A DNA stretch of 64,000 bases from Lentinus brumalis (GCA_001792895.1 MARA01000047.1:1-64000); one strand, 5' to 3'. Counted from the stretch's first letter, positions 34,701-43,238 are shown. The notes: generated by a model from the letters alone, not told the origin. Translations and numbers: made by a program.

Positions 34701-37700
34701 ATTATTCCAGGCACAATCGAGCAGCCCAGAAATTATACAAGGGCTTTTACAAGGCTGGAGGGCACCTGAGCACGATTGTACAAGCCCGATTGTATTATTC
34801 CAGGCACAATCGAGCAGCCCAGAAATTATACAAGGGCTTTTACAAGGCTGGAGGGCACCTGAGCACGATTGTACAAGCCCGATTGTATTATTCCAGGCAC
34901 AATCGAGCAGCCCAGAAATTATACAAGGGCTTTTACAAGGCTGGAGGGCACCTGAGCACGATTGTACAAGCCCGATTGTATTATTCCAGGCACAATCGAG
35001 CAGCCCAGAAATTATACAAGGGCTTTTACAAGGCTGGAGGGCACCTGAGCACGATTGTACAAGCCCGATTGTATTATTCCAGGCACAATCGAGCAGCCCA
35101 GAAATTATACAAGGGCTTTTACAAGGCTGGAGGGCACCTGAGCACGATTGTACAAGCCCGATTGTATTATTCCAGGCACAATCGAGCAGCCCAGAAATTA
35201 TACAAGGGCTTTTACAAGGCTGGAGGGCACCTGAGCACGATTGTACAAGCCCGATTGTATTATTCCAGGCACAATCGAGCAGCCCAGAAATTATACAAGG
35301 GCTTTTACAAGGCTGGAGGGCACCTGAGCACGATTGTACAAGCCCGATTGTATTATTCCAGGCACAATCGAGCAGCCCAGAAATTATACAAGGGCTTTTA
35401 CAAGGCTGGAGGGCACCTGAGCACGATTGTACAAGCCCGATTGTATTATTCCAGGCACAATCGAGCAGCCCAGAAATTATACAAGGGCTTTTACAAGGCT
35501 GGAGGGCACCTGGGCAGGGATTTTACAAGCTAGAGTAACTCCAATTACAAGCACTGCCAGAACAGGCAGGTTGCTGAATCTTGATCCGTCAATTACAACC
35601 ATTTACAAGCCCATATCCCTGGTCCATCACATCTTACCATCAGATCTGCCCGATTTGTATCTGATTGATTGACCTGCTTACAGCCATTTACAAGGGATAT
35701 ACTAGGTTGTAGAGATATTACAACCGGAGTAAAACAAGCTCCCTATTACACCTACTACGCTTTTTACAAGCTATATACAATCCCTGTTGACTTGTCATAT
35801 AGTTATGACAAGCCAGAAGCACCTATAATACAACAGAGGAGTTTATACAAGCCCCTGCTTGTATTCGGAGCTTGTACTATAATAGCCCATAAAATACACA
35901 ACCATATGCACAGGTTCTTGGTAGTTTGTATTACAAGTATGGATACTACTGGTGGCTCGCACTGTAACTCTGGGGCCGAGCGGGCGACCGCTCGGAGCAC
36001 GTCCATGGCATGAGCGGGCGACCGCTCGCACTGTAACTCTGGGCCCGAGCGGGCGACCGCTCGGAGCACGTCCATGGCATGAGCGGGCGACCGCTCGCAC
36101 CGTAACTCTAGGGCCGAGCGGGCGACCGCTCGGAGCACGTCCATGGCATGAGCGGGCGACCGCTCGCACTGTAACTCTGGGCCCGAGCGGGCGACCGCTC
36201 GGAGCACATCCCTGGGATGAGCGGGCGACCGCTCGCATCGTAACCTCTTCGAACGAGCGGGCGGCCGCTCACGCTGCGTCTCGGCGATCGAACAGTCCGA
36301 TGGACAAAGGCAATACCACTCACCGTCGCGATTCCGTCGTCTGCCGCGGTCAACTTCTCCTTCAGGGCGTCCATGAACGTCTTCGTCGGGACCGGGAGCG
36401 CGAAGGCCAGCCCGAGCCGCTGCAGCTCGAACACCCACTCCAGCTTCTGGGGTGCGTTCTCCAGCGCACGAATGGACTCCGAGTCCGGAGTCGTCGCCCG
36501 CAGCTTGTCGAGGGTCGCCGTCCAGTACTGCGCACACGACCGCCGGATCGAGGCCTGATAGCCACGCAGCGCGTCCATCCACAGAGGCGAGTCGCTGTGC
36601 GCCATGTGCGCAAGCCGGTCCTTGAGGCACGACCGGTACGCCGCGTCGATCGTGTCCAGGAGCTCCTTCGGGAACACCTCTTGCACAACTCGTGCGGCCC
36701 GCACCGTCGCCATGACCTCCTCGTACCTATTCTGTGCCTGCCGACGGGCACCCACCGCGGTCTTCGACACCGCAGGGAGAATCGCCTCCTGGCCATTCTG
36801 CAACGCCTCCATCACCGCCGTCCGTTCCTCGGCCTCCTGGATGCTCGCGATCTGGAACGCATACACCTCGCTGCCGAGCGCAGAGGCCTGGGGATTCACC
36901 AGCTTCCCCTGCTGGTTCACCTCCGGCCACTCACAGTCACTCGCGATGAAATGCAGCGCTGCCAGCCCTGAACGCAATATCTCCATGTGAAGCTGACACA
37001 AGCAGGTCAGCACTCGCATCCGCATACACACAAGCCAGAAAAAAGCACGCACCCAGTCACCGTAATCGCCGTCGTCCAGGTAGTCCCCAAATGCCTTCGT
37101 GTTGACCACGGCTTCGCTCGTGTAGTATGGGAACACACTCATGAGCGACATGAGGTTCCAGGTGGACGGATTATGGAACGGCTTCATGAAGGAGGAATAC
37201 TTCCGACGCGTTTTCGGGTCGCCCATCACATCCTCCAGGAGTCGCGAACTCCACCACCCATTGCCGGGGACGAGTGTCTCCACCGGGACATTGTGCGTCT
37301 TGGCAAGCTGCGCTGCCGCGGCCTTCAGCTCGTACACCCACCGCCATGTTCGCTCTACCATCGTCTCCGAGAGCTGGGGATCGATCTTGTTCATGGAGAG
37401 ATGGCGGAGGGTTGGCTCCTGCAGCTTATCTATAACATAGCGCATCATCAGTCGTGTGATCTCGTGAAGTACAATCTAAAACAGCCGCAGTGTATGGTCG
37501 GAGAAAGCGGTCACGCCCTCGCGCTCGCCACGCCTCTCGAGCGGGCGACCGCTCACATTGGCGAGGCCGCTCCTACTGACCGAGCCTCGCGAGCGGTCGA
37601 CCGCTCGAATCGCAACATCGCACACGCAGCAGGCGATGCTGGCGACACCTTTTGAGCGGTCGACCGCTCACACTGACCACGCCTCGCGAGCGGTCGCCCG

Positions 37701-38787
37701 CTCGACCGAGTCCGAGCGGGCGATGCTGGCGACACCTTTTGAGCGGTCGACCGCTCGAACTCGGTCGAGCGGTCGACCGCTCACACTGACCACGCCTCGC
37801 GAGCGGTCGACCGCTCGGACTCGGTCGAGCGGGCGACCGCTCACACTGACCACGCCTCTCGAGCGGTCGACCGCTCGCACTACAACAGCACCGGTCGAGC
37901 GGTCGACCGCTCGATATAAAACAATCTCATACATGCAACACTCACCAATGTCATACAGCTCCACCGTCCACGTCCCTATTTCGCCGAGGAGGCTCTTGAT
38001 CTTCGCGAGCTTGTCCGCCATGTCCGCGAGCTCCGATCGCAGCGCGCCCTCCGCCTCCTTCTTCACGGCCGCCTTGCCCTTCCTGGTGACGTCGCCGCCG
38101 TCGCCGATGTCGTTCAGCTTCTTCTGCTTCTTCGAGAGCGCCGTCTTCAGCTTCGCCGCCTCAACTTCAAGCTGCTTCTTGAAGCCCTGCACGGCCGCAT
38201 GTCGGTGCTGCCCGCCGAGAACGGTGACCTCGGCGCCTTGGACCTTCGACGTCCACTGCACGGCCTTCAAGTCGTTGTCGTCGGCATTCTGAACAAGACA
38301 ACCGGGGTCCACCCAGTCCACCTTGACAGCAACCGGCATCGGGTGGTCCTCGTGCTGGATGCCCATGCCGCGGAAACTGTGCACAAGGTCGGAGACGGCC
38401 TTCTTGTTCAAAGCTCGGTTGTTGTATTGACCGAACGACAGCTGGACCCCGGGGTTGAGGAGGTTAACAGTGGCGTACCCAAGTCGCGCCGCTGCCATCT
38501 CCTTCTTCAAAGCCAACTCCTTGCTCTGCTTCTCCGCCATCAGCGCCATCCGCTCAAGGGGAGGCGCAGCCGCGAGCTGTCCAATCCCATCCCTCAGCTC
38601 ATCCGCACTCACATGCGATGCTGCATACAGTACTCACCTCATCGCGACCGGCAGGAGATATATCTCCAGATGCTCGCGGCGCGTCGCCCGCCGCCCCATC
38701 CTTCGTTTTACCAACCCCCGCCGCGGCCTGGGTCTTCGTCGCCTTCGCCTTCTTGCCAGCCTTGCTTGCCTTTGTTGCAGTACTCAT
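19743..38787 (-). CDS. ParB/DGQHR-like domain protein, 1,405 residues, interrupted in an intron by a KDZ transposon (gene A)
   Basis: Eight exons join in phase: 38,787-38,638, 38,576-37,946, 37,429-37,053, 36,992-36,324, 22,800-22,681, 22,622-21,780, 21,720-20,574 and 20,023-19,743. Residues 1-50 are Lys/Ala-rich. Residues ~95-185 show a ParB/sulfiredoxin-fold pattern: GQYNNRALNKKAVSDLVHSF, then PVAVKVDWV, then VTVLGGQHRHAAVQ. The GGQHR core resembles the GERR box of ParB and the DGQHR box of DndB-type proteins. A Lys/Glu-rich coiled coil follows (~185-255), then ~650 residues of helical sequence. An Asp/Glu-rich region (~950-1,310) with one Asp-only stretch comes next, and a basic Lys/Arg C-terminus, so it is probably nuclear. 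Intron 4 is 13,523 bp because it holds the whole KDZ element; without it and one target copy it would be ~554 bp. Coding is uninterrupted, but the insertion may block splicing. Confidence 0.8.
20091..20512. repeat. Palindrome array in the last intron of gene A
   Basis: About nine copies, mostly perfect GAGCGGTCGACCGCTC, separated by repeated spacers (CTAGCTCGCAGCGGCAG, ATCAGCTGTCGGACAG and similar). The array lies in the 550-bp intron between exons 7 and 8 of the ParB-like gene. Confidence 0.9.
20771..20794 (-). repeat. Palindrome inside a coding exon of gene A
   Basis: A palindrome with ten-base arms TCGCGAGCGG and CCGCTCGCGA around the centre GCGA sits inside exon 7. It adds the in-frame peptide RERSPARD to the acidic low-complexity region. 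It is the only copy I found inside a plausible exon, and it does not break the frame. Confidence 0.85.
22850..22992. repeat. 69-bp palindrome array, proximal part split by KDZ insertion
   Basis: Palindromes GAGCGGGCGACCGCTC occur at 22,850, about 22,905, about 22,942 and about 22,975. The last bases GCTCGCA (22,986-22,992) are one copy of the target duplication. The array resumes on the other side of the transposon at 35,955, mid-unit. Confidence 0.9.
22993..23438 (-). repeat. KDZ left terminal 446-bp segment
   Basis: Inverted counterpart of 35,509-35,954. Together with the adjacent array it forms the left terminal inverted repeat. It is dense in CTTGTA/TACAAG words, and no gene is plausible although short frames are open. 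Confidence 0.94.
23439..24089 (-). repeat. 93-bp minisatellite, 7 units (left end of KDZ copy 2)
   Basis: Seven 93-bp units, the reverse complement of 9,134-9,784, with the same single C variant in the same unit. The shared variant position shows that the two transposons derive from one recent master. Confidence 0.97.
24176..27998 (-). CDS. KDZ transposase with CxC2 cysteine cluster (copy 2, in complete element)
   Basis: Ten exons mirror those at 5,225-9,047 (each coordinate is 33,223 minus the other) and give the same 1,091 residues. It carries the CxC2 zinc cluster at ~160-200, the three RNase H-fold acid motifs (MIDANF, SYDIACQW, YGEGIES) and the STREMG/NWKK signature. The stop lies 86 bp from the left 93-bp array, so its 3' UTR probably runs into the terminal repeat. 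Inside the complete element it is in the position of an autonomous transposase. It would cut at the 10-bp tips and leave a 7-bp staggered target; that mechanism is inferred from the family and the observed duplication. Confidence 0.94.
28195..29129 (-). CDS. KDZ cargo gene 3: 251-residue protein with basic region (copy 2)
   Basis: Mirror copy of 4,094-5,028 with the same four exons. It starts MKCPATYDVD, has an Ala/Arg-rich helix at residues ~37-62 and a long helical C-terminus ending LDALDAEAAELA. It lies about 200 bp upstream of the transposase start on the same strand, so the two could share regulation. The family is not recognised. Confidence 0.7.
29130..29651. other. Spacer inside KDZ element (equivalent to 3,572-4,093)
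   Basis: This 520-bp interval between cargo genes 2 and 3 shows no coding pattern. It contains a short run of related words (GACGCGTCTGACGCTTGCCG, TCTTGCAAG, TCTGACGCTTGCCGCGTCTTAC on the mirror strand), a local degenerate direct repeat near 29,220-29,310 that might be a binding-site cluster. Confidence 0.5.
29652..30360 (-). CDS. KDZ cargo gene 2: RNase H1/viroplasmin-like N-terminal domain protein (copy 2)
   Basis: Mirror copy of 2,863-3,571: two exons, 217 residues, with a disordered Pro/Ser/Arg N-terminus and a C-terminal hybrid-binding-type domain (KWYVVTAGLRVGIWRNW ... TKEEAEELYTRAKREG). Its promoter region (30,361-30,684) is shared head-to-head with cargo gene 1, which starts at 30,685 on the other strand. 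The two could be co-expressed from this 324-bp divergent promoter. Confidence 0.72.
30685..33448 (+). pseudogene. KDZ cargo gene 1 (AT-hook-like accessory protein), frame broken
   Basis: Exons at 30,685-30,936, 30,993-31,393, 31,444-31,569, 31,621-31,714, 31,787-32,945 and 32,990-33,448. The N-terminal half is well ordered: RYFDHFYPEVQIPEG, YWYFWNNREEKVKKAKAKK, then helices REALEKIPEGTKKPEWVAFM and AKAMLAQEPQEVRDEVEQK. A Ser/Thr/Pro-rich middle with an AT-hook-like GGRPKG follows. The C-terminus reads LIVLDERAPDWLRDALDYF and ends SEKRIRLE. A five-G run at about 32,194 (six in copy 1) shifts the frame at the AT-hook, and a second frame change near 32,340 is needed in both copies. These could be real lesions, sequencing errors at homopolymers, or a missed intron. 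Family unrecognised; similar proteins are, from memory, common around agaricomycete transposons. Confidence 0.65.
33449..34090. other. Right subterminal spacer of KDZ element
   Basis: A 640-bp stretch between cargo gene 1 and the right array. Positions 33,520-33,670 are a C/T-rich low-complexity tract (CCCTCCCTC, CACCCGTCCTCCC). The rest shows no gene. It is absent from copy 1, which was truncated at the telomere. Confidence 0.6.
34114..35508 (+). repeat. 93-bp minisatellite, 14 full units plus divergent units (right end of KDZ copy 2)
   Basis: Fourteen near-perfect 93-bp units (34,207-35,508) are preceded by one slightly changed unit (34,114-34,206). A badly changed partial unit (about 34,091-34,113, AGCCCAGAAATGATTGAGGG) precedes that. 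The innermost units are the most diverged, as when an array grows by duplication near its outer part. The 433- and 473-codon frames across the array are repeat artefacts. Confidence 0.97.
35509..35954 (+). repeat. KDZ right terminal 446-bp segment
   Basis: Inverted counterpart of 22,993-23,438, same length. It ends in ACTACTGGTG directly before the second GCTCGCA. Confidence 0.94.
35955..36270. repeat. 69-bp palindrome array, distal part
   Basis: Four units of about 69 bp, each with two GAGCGGGCGACCGCTC palindromes and the spacers GCACTGTAACTCTGG and GGAGCACGTCCATGGCAT. The array starts with the target duplication GCTCGCA and ends with a GCGG-centred copy at 36,255-36,270. It is in the intron of the ParB-like gene and continues 22,850-22,992. 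Confidence 0.92.
37539..37912. repeat. Palindrome array in intron 2 of gene A
   Basis: About eleven palindromes with TCGA, GCGA or TCGC centres. Repeated spacers (CACACTGACCACGCCTCGC, GATGCTGGCGACACCTTTT) separate them at short, uneven distances. It occupies most of the 516-bp intron between exons 2 and 3 of the ParB-like gene. Confidence 0.9.
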
Positions 38788-39289
38788 CGTGCCAGTAAGA
38801 GAGGAGTGGAGGAGTGTCTGTAGTAGGGGAGTGCGGTCGCTCAGAGGGTGATCGCGGGGAGAGAGAGAGAGAGAGAGTCGCTCCCCCGCTCTATCTATCT
38901 CTGCCTGCCTGCGGCCTCATGCCTGCATCGCGGCCCATCGATCGGAACAATCCCAACCTTGTCCTTTTCCGTGCAGGGATCATCTATTTTCTCGAGCACT
39001 GCGATTCCCTTTTTCGTTCGCCATCACGCTCATCCATCTCCTCATCTCCTCATCTCCGGTGTTTCGCACTTGGACGCGACATAATCTGTACCCCACCGCC
39101 CATCCCTGCACGTCCTTCCCTCTGAAGCGTTCAGCCCGTGATGTCCTCTAACCACACTTCCACAGATGATCGCGTTCCTGATTGATCGACATAAACTGTC
39201 ACACTCGATCACGAATCATCATGACGTACTTGCCACGTGGCTATGCCGCCCACGTGCATCCCTCAAGTGTCAAATCACTATCTCCTCCT
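38788..39289. promoter_or_regulatory. Upstream region of gene A
   Basis: The 500 bp 5' of the ParB-like start codon contain a (GA)n tract at about 38,858-38,877 and pyrimidine-rich stretches near 39,020-39,060, which are common in fungal promoters. No coding signal. The palindrome array at 39,290-39,680 lies just beyond. Confidence 0.5.
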
Positions 39290-39680
39290 GCGCGCGGTCG
39301 CCCGATCGCGACGCGTTGTCTCTGCGTCTCCAATAGTGAACGGTCGGCCGCCCGCAGGCCTCTTTCTGCGTATGTTCGATAGCGAGCGGTCGCCCGCTCG
39401 CGGGCATCTTTCTGCATATGTTCGATAGCGAGCGGTCGCCCGCTCGCGGGCATATTTCTGGGTATGTTCGATAGCAAGCGGTCGGCCGCCCGCAGGCCTC
39501 TTTCTGCGTATGTTCGATAGCGAGCGGTCGCCCGCTCGCGGGCATCTTTCTGCGTATGTTCGATAGCGAGCGGTCGCCCGCTCGCGGGCCTCTTTCTGCG
39601 TATGTTCGATAGCGAGCGGTTGGCCGCCCGCGGGCATCTTTCTGCTTATGTTCGATAGCGAGCGGTCGGCCGCTCGCGGG
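39290..39680. repeat. 46-48-bp palindrome array upstream of gene A
   Basis: Eight or so units of the form GTATGTTCGATAGC then GAGCGGTCGCCCGCTCGCGG then a CATCTTTCTGC spacer. Centres are mostly TCGC, with TCGG and changed-arm versions (GGTCGGCCGCCCGC). The array ends where the large hairpin at 39,684 begins. Confidence 0.9.
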
Positions 39681-39683
39681 CAT

Positions 39684-39826
39684 CTTTCTGCTGTTGTCCG
39701 CTCGTAACCTCCTGTCGATAGTCACACACAGTTTGCGGTCACAGGTGTATTTATGCCTATCTCCACTGTAAGCGCCCACTGTGCGTGACTATCGACAGGA
39801 GATTACGAGCGGACAACAGCAGAAAG
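39684..39826. repeat. Hairpin with 48-bp arms
   Basis: Positions 39,684-39,731 and 39,779-39,826 are reverse complements with only a few mismatches (CTTTCTGCTGTTGTCCGCTC against GAGCGGACAACAGCAGAAAG, and TGTCGATAGTCAC against GTGACTATCGACA). They are separated by 47 bp. It could be a small foldback element or the product of an inverted duplication of the array edge. Confidence 0.88.
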
Positions 39827-40201
39827 AGGCCCGTGAGCGGCGGACCACTCACTATCGCACACAAGAGGCCCACAAGCGGCGGAATACTTTGCATTGGCTG
39901 ATCATAAGTTTCCACCTGACTCTGGTTCCTGACCTCCTCTACTTCTGTCTTGGCTACTGCTCTTCGGACTTTTGGACTTTGCCATATAAGCCTCCTTGTA
40001 GCGACACTTAGTTCTCAGTTCTAATATCTCGTTACGCTCCCTGTTACAACTGTGAGATCGATCTGTTCTGTTTGCTCTCCTCTCATAGTCTGATCTTTCC
40101 AACCAGACTTCTGATTCCTGACCTCCAACCTCTCACTCTGACTTCTGCTTAACCTCGCACCTCTGGCTTGACTTTCTTTCCACTTGGTCTTGTCTCTTGC
40201 T

Positions 40202-40966
40202 TAGTGATGTGCGAGCCCGGCTCGGCTGCAAAGCCGCGGCTACGGCTCGGCCTGGAGAGCTACGGCCTGCTCGAACTGCAGGCCGGGCTCTTGAAGACGG
40301 CTCGAGCTCAGCTCGGCCTGAGCCAGAGCCTGCAGGTGGTGGGTGCTACTTACCTCCTGCCCGCACCTCTGCACTGCCAGAGTGCAAAGACCCATAATGA
40401 GACGTGTCCAACAACGTGTTTCGTTGCACTCCGCCTCTGCACCTGCCCTCCCGCGCTGCTTGACACCAGGAAGAGCAAGAAGACGTGTCCAATGACGCAT
40501 CCGTCGTCGACCTCAGGCTGACGGTTCTTGCCCCGGCCTCCTGCGCTGCAAGAGCATGAAGAACGATGAGAGAACACGTCCAGTGACACTTCTCGTCGCC
40601 ATCTGCTTTGCCCTGCCCTCTGACCTTTGACCTAGCGTGCACTGCATGCTCTCAGTCCCGAGTAATTGATACACAAGAGTGACAAGACTACTTATGAGTC
40701 TTCCTGATGAAGAAAATGTGAGTACTGCAGTGCTAACGTATGTTTAAAACCCACATAAATCGCAGTATCATTAGTTTAGTGATCAATATTGCTCGCCCTA
40801 TGCCAGCGTCATTGAGCCCAAGCTCGAGAGCCCAGCTCGAGCTCATTGTGGTCGTGTGCCGAGCCGTCAGGCTCCCCAGGCCGCCTCGAAAGCTCAGCTT
40901 GGCTCGGCCTGAATACGGCCGGCTTGGGGAGCCTGATGGCTCGAGACCGGGCGTTGCACATCACTA
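40202..40966. mobile_element. hAT-type non-autonomous transposon (MITE), 765 bp
   Basis: The ends are TAGTGATGTGC(GA)GCCCGG and, at the other side, CCGGGC(GTT)GCACATCACTA: inverted repeats with a small central difference. An 8-bp duplication CTCTTGCT flanks it exactly (40,194-40,201 and 40,967-40,974). Eight-bp duplications and tips of this kind are typical of hAT elements. Inside there is no transposase frame. The subterminal parts are rich in GGCTCG/CGAGCC words, and 40,375-40,640 contains three related stretches around AGACGTGTCCAATGACGC-like words. Confidence 0.88.
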
Positions 40967-40974
40967 CTCTTGCT

Positions 40975-41587
40975 TTTCTTCTTACTTGTTGCTTGCTCCT
41001 GTTATGAATTCCGGATCTCTTGTCCGTCTTACATTGAAGACACCCACGCATCCTCAAGGTGTTGATCCATAGCTTTGCTGAATCCTTCTTCCTCCGCACA
41101 CATCCTTCCGGACTTTGTAAGTCCGTAACTCCCAACTTCACCTGGACTTTGTCCCGGTGTGGACAGTCTCAACAGTATATCAGCCTGTGATGTAACAAGC
41201 TCCACCATACACGTGGAGCCAAGGTGTCTCCGGGTGATAGAACACATAATATATAGACTGGGGTGTACCTTATGTGTTCATATCTCTGAGGAGTGGCGCT
41301 CCGAGGTCCCAGGACCAGCCAGAAGATAGGTGCTTAGGGGCCCATTATCCCTACACATATGGGAAACTTCTGACACGGTCTCTCTATGTTGTTGCATCAC
41401 TGCCCAGGAGCACAGAGTGCGACTGTGTGCATGTCTGCCTCTGACTCAGATAACTCTTGTATGTAATGCTACACCCGAAGTAAGGTACCATAATTGAACC
41501 ACGCAGCTGACGGCTCCCAGCGGCGGCTCCTGTTGGGCGCTTACATGTGCCGAGGGGATATCCTGGGTGACCCTATACTCGAGTGCT
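40975..41587. other. Unassigned spacer
   Basis: No gene, RNA or palindrome is visible here. The sequence flanking the MITE (39,900-40,193 and 40,975-41,250) is CT-rich with ACTTCTG-type words and may be the remnant of an older retroelement, but I cannot assign it. Confidence 0.4.
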
Positions 41588-42011
41588 CATATTGTATCGT
41601 GAACAATATGAGCGGTCGACCGCTCGCACACCTCGCTGTGAGCGGTCGACCGCTCGTACCCTACTGTCCGCCCTCGCCCGCTCGTACCTCGCTGTGAGCG
41701 GTAGGCCGCTCGCTGCGATGTTCTAGGCGAGAACTGCCTGCTGCCGTGCACTGTCCAACTGCTGATCATGGAAAACGAAGGGACATCTGGTGAATGCATC
41801 ATATTGTATCGTGAACAATATGAGCGGTCGACCGCTCGCACACCTCGCTGTGAGCGGTCGACCGCTCGTACCCTGCTGTCCGCCCTCGCCCGCTCGTACC
41901 TCGCTGTGAGCGGTCGGCCGCTCGCTGCGATGTTCTAGGCGAGAACTGCCTGCTGCCGTGCACTGTCCAACTGCTGATCATGGAAAACCAAGGGACATCT
42001 GGTGAATGCAG
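41588..42011. repeat. 212-bp tandem duplication with palindromes
   Basis: Two copies of a 212-bp unit start at 41,588 and 41,800. Each begins with CATATTGT(ATCGTGA)ACAATATG, itself an 8-bp-arm hairpin, followed by palindromes GAGCGGTCGACCGCTC twice and a G-centred copy (mutated to GGTAGGCCGCTC in unit 1). Each ends with a 90-bp unique part. Confidence 0.9.
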
Positions 42012-42363
42012 GCCGCGAGCGGTCGACCGCTCACCACGGGTGCGTCTGCCGGACATAGCGTTGGACGTGCCGGGATGCAGGCTAGTACACCGGACCTGCA
42101 ACTCCAAGCGTACAATCCAAGCGGCCGACCGCTCTCGAATATGTGTTGGTGCGGTATCTCCTGTCGCTCGCGACGCGCCGCCGAGCATGTTCTGAGCACG
42201 CCCTGATACAAGACTGATGTGTTCAACGCTTAGTGTATCGGCACGCCGCCGGACACGTCTTGAGTGCAAATACCATACTTATGCATCCCGTGCTACGTTC
42301 AGCGACCCCCATTACCCTGCCGTGAGCGGCCGACCGCTCGTGGGTGCTCACGGTATTGTATAC

Positions 42364-42447
42364 CAGTCCTCCTGGCTTAGTTGGTAGACCACTTAGAAGC
42401 TGTGCCGCTGCACGTCGTGGGCGCAGGTTCGATTCCTGCAGGGCTGT
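42364..42447 (+). tRNA. tRNA-like Pol III unit 1 (84 nt, anticodon uncertain)
   Basis: An A-box-like TGGCTTAGTTGG and a perfect B box GGTTCGATTCC are correctly ordered. A seven-base acceptor helix (CAGTCCT with AGGGCTG, one G-U pair) and a five-base T stem (GCAGG/CCTGC) can form. The anticodon region (CCAC ... GTGG, with an inner GTGC/GCAC hairpin) is longer than normal, so a small intron or a degenerate gene is possible. A T5 run lies about 20 nt downstream. I cannot assign an anticodon with confidence. Confidence 0.5.
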
Positions 42448-42559
42448 ATTCGTCTTGGGTATCTCGGTTTTTGTCGCCTGGCGACGCGATGAGGAACGGT
42501 GGCCCCTACTGGCATCGAGCGGTGGAATCGAACCAGAAAAAAGTGTTTAGGCGACCATA

Positions 42560-42635
42560 AGAGCCCCACAGGAATCGAACCTGCGACCGCTCGATGCGTT
42601 CGCAGAGCGGCTTACCCACTAAGCCAGTAGGGCCC
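42560..42635 (-). tRNA. tRNA-like Pol III unit 2 (76 nt, anticodon uncertain)
   Basis: Located at the centre of the inverted repeat. It has A box TGGCTTAGTGGG, B box GGTTCGATTCC, acceptor GGGCCCT pairing with GGGGCTC (two wobble pairs), D stem GGCT/AGCC and T stem GCAGG/CCTGT. The anticodon arm pairs as CCGCTC/GAGCGG around TGCG-AA-CGCA rather than giving a normal 7-base loop. A T6 run follows about 20 nt downstream. The sequence GAGCGGTCGC in its arm is a half-copy of the palindrome motif. Confidence 0.5.
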
Positions 42636-42714
42636 ACAACGGCATCAGTAGAACCCCGCGTCACCCCACTCATCGCGTCGTCAGGCCACAAAAAAGCTGA
42701 TTCCCAAGCCGAAT

Positions 42715-42798
42715 ACAGCCCTGCAGGAATCGAACCTGCGACCACGACGTGCAGCGGCACAGCTTCTAAGTGGTCTACCAACTAAGCCAGGAGGACTG
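42715..42798 (-). tRNA. tRNA-like Pol III unit 3 (84 nt), mirror of unit 1
   Basis: Reverse-complement copy of the unit at 42,364-42,447 with one visible difference (GTGGTCGCAGG for GTGGGCGCAGG). The same acceptor, A box and B box can form, and a T6 run lies about 25 nt downstream. A truncated fourth copy with only the B box (GGAATCGAACC on the plus strand near 42,525) lies between units 1 and 2. Confidence 0.5.
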
Positions 42799-43238
42799 GT
42801 ATACAATACCGTGAGCACCCACGAGCGGTCGGCCGCTCACGGCAGGGTAATGGGGGTCGCTGAACGTAGCACGGGATGCATAAGTATGGTATTTGCACTC
42901 AAGACGTGTCCGGCGGCGTGCCGATACACTAAGCGTTGAACACATCAGTCTTGTATCAGGGCGTGCTCAGAACATGCTCGGCGGCGCGTCGCGAGCGACA
43001 GGAGATACCGCACCAACACATATTCGAGAGCGGTCGGCCGCTTGGATTGTACGCTTGGAGTTGCAGGTCCGGTGTACTAGCCTGCATCCCGGCACGTCCA
43101 ACGCTATGTCCGGCAGACGCACCCGTGGTGAGCGGTCGACCGCTCGCGGCCTGCATTCACCAGATGTCCCTTGGTTTTCCATGATCAGCAGTTGGACAGT
43201 GCACGGCAGCAGGCAGTTCTCGCCTAGAACATCGCAGC

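Larger units (their letters stand above)
22993..35954 (-). mobile_element. Complete KDZ transposon (copy 2), 12,962 bp, 7-bp target duplication
   Basis: The ends are CACCAGTAGT at 22,993 and ACTACTGGTG at 35,954, exact reverse complements. GCTCGCA flanks both sides (22,986-22,992 and 35,955-35,961). Removing the element and one GCTCGCA restores the 69-bp repeat of the target array. Each end is 446 bp of terminal sequence plus a 93-bp-unit array (7 units left; 14 full units plus divergent ones right). Internal genes: transposase (24,176-27,998), basic-region gene (28,195-29,129), RNase H1/viroplasmin-like gene (29,652-30,360) and cargo gene 1 (30,685-33,448). KDZ (Kyakuja-Dileera-Zisupton) elements are known from basidiomycetes; the array-type inverted termini are what stand out here. 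Confidence 0.93.
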
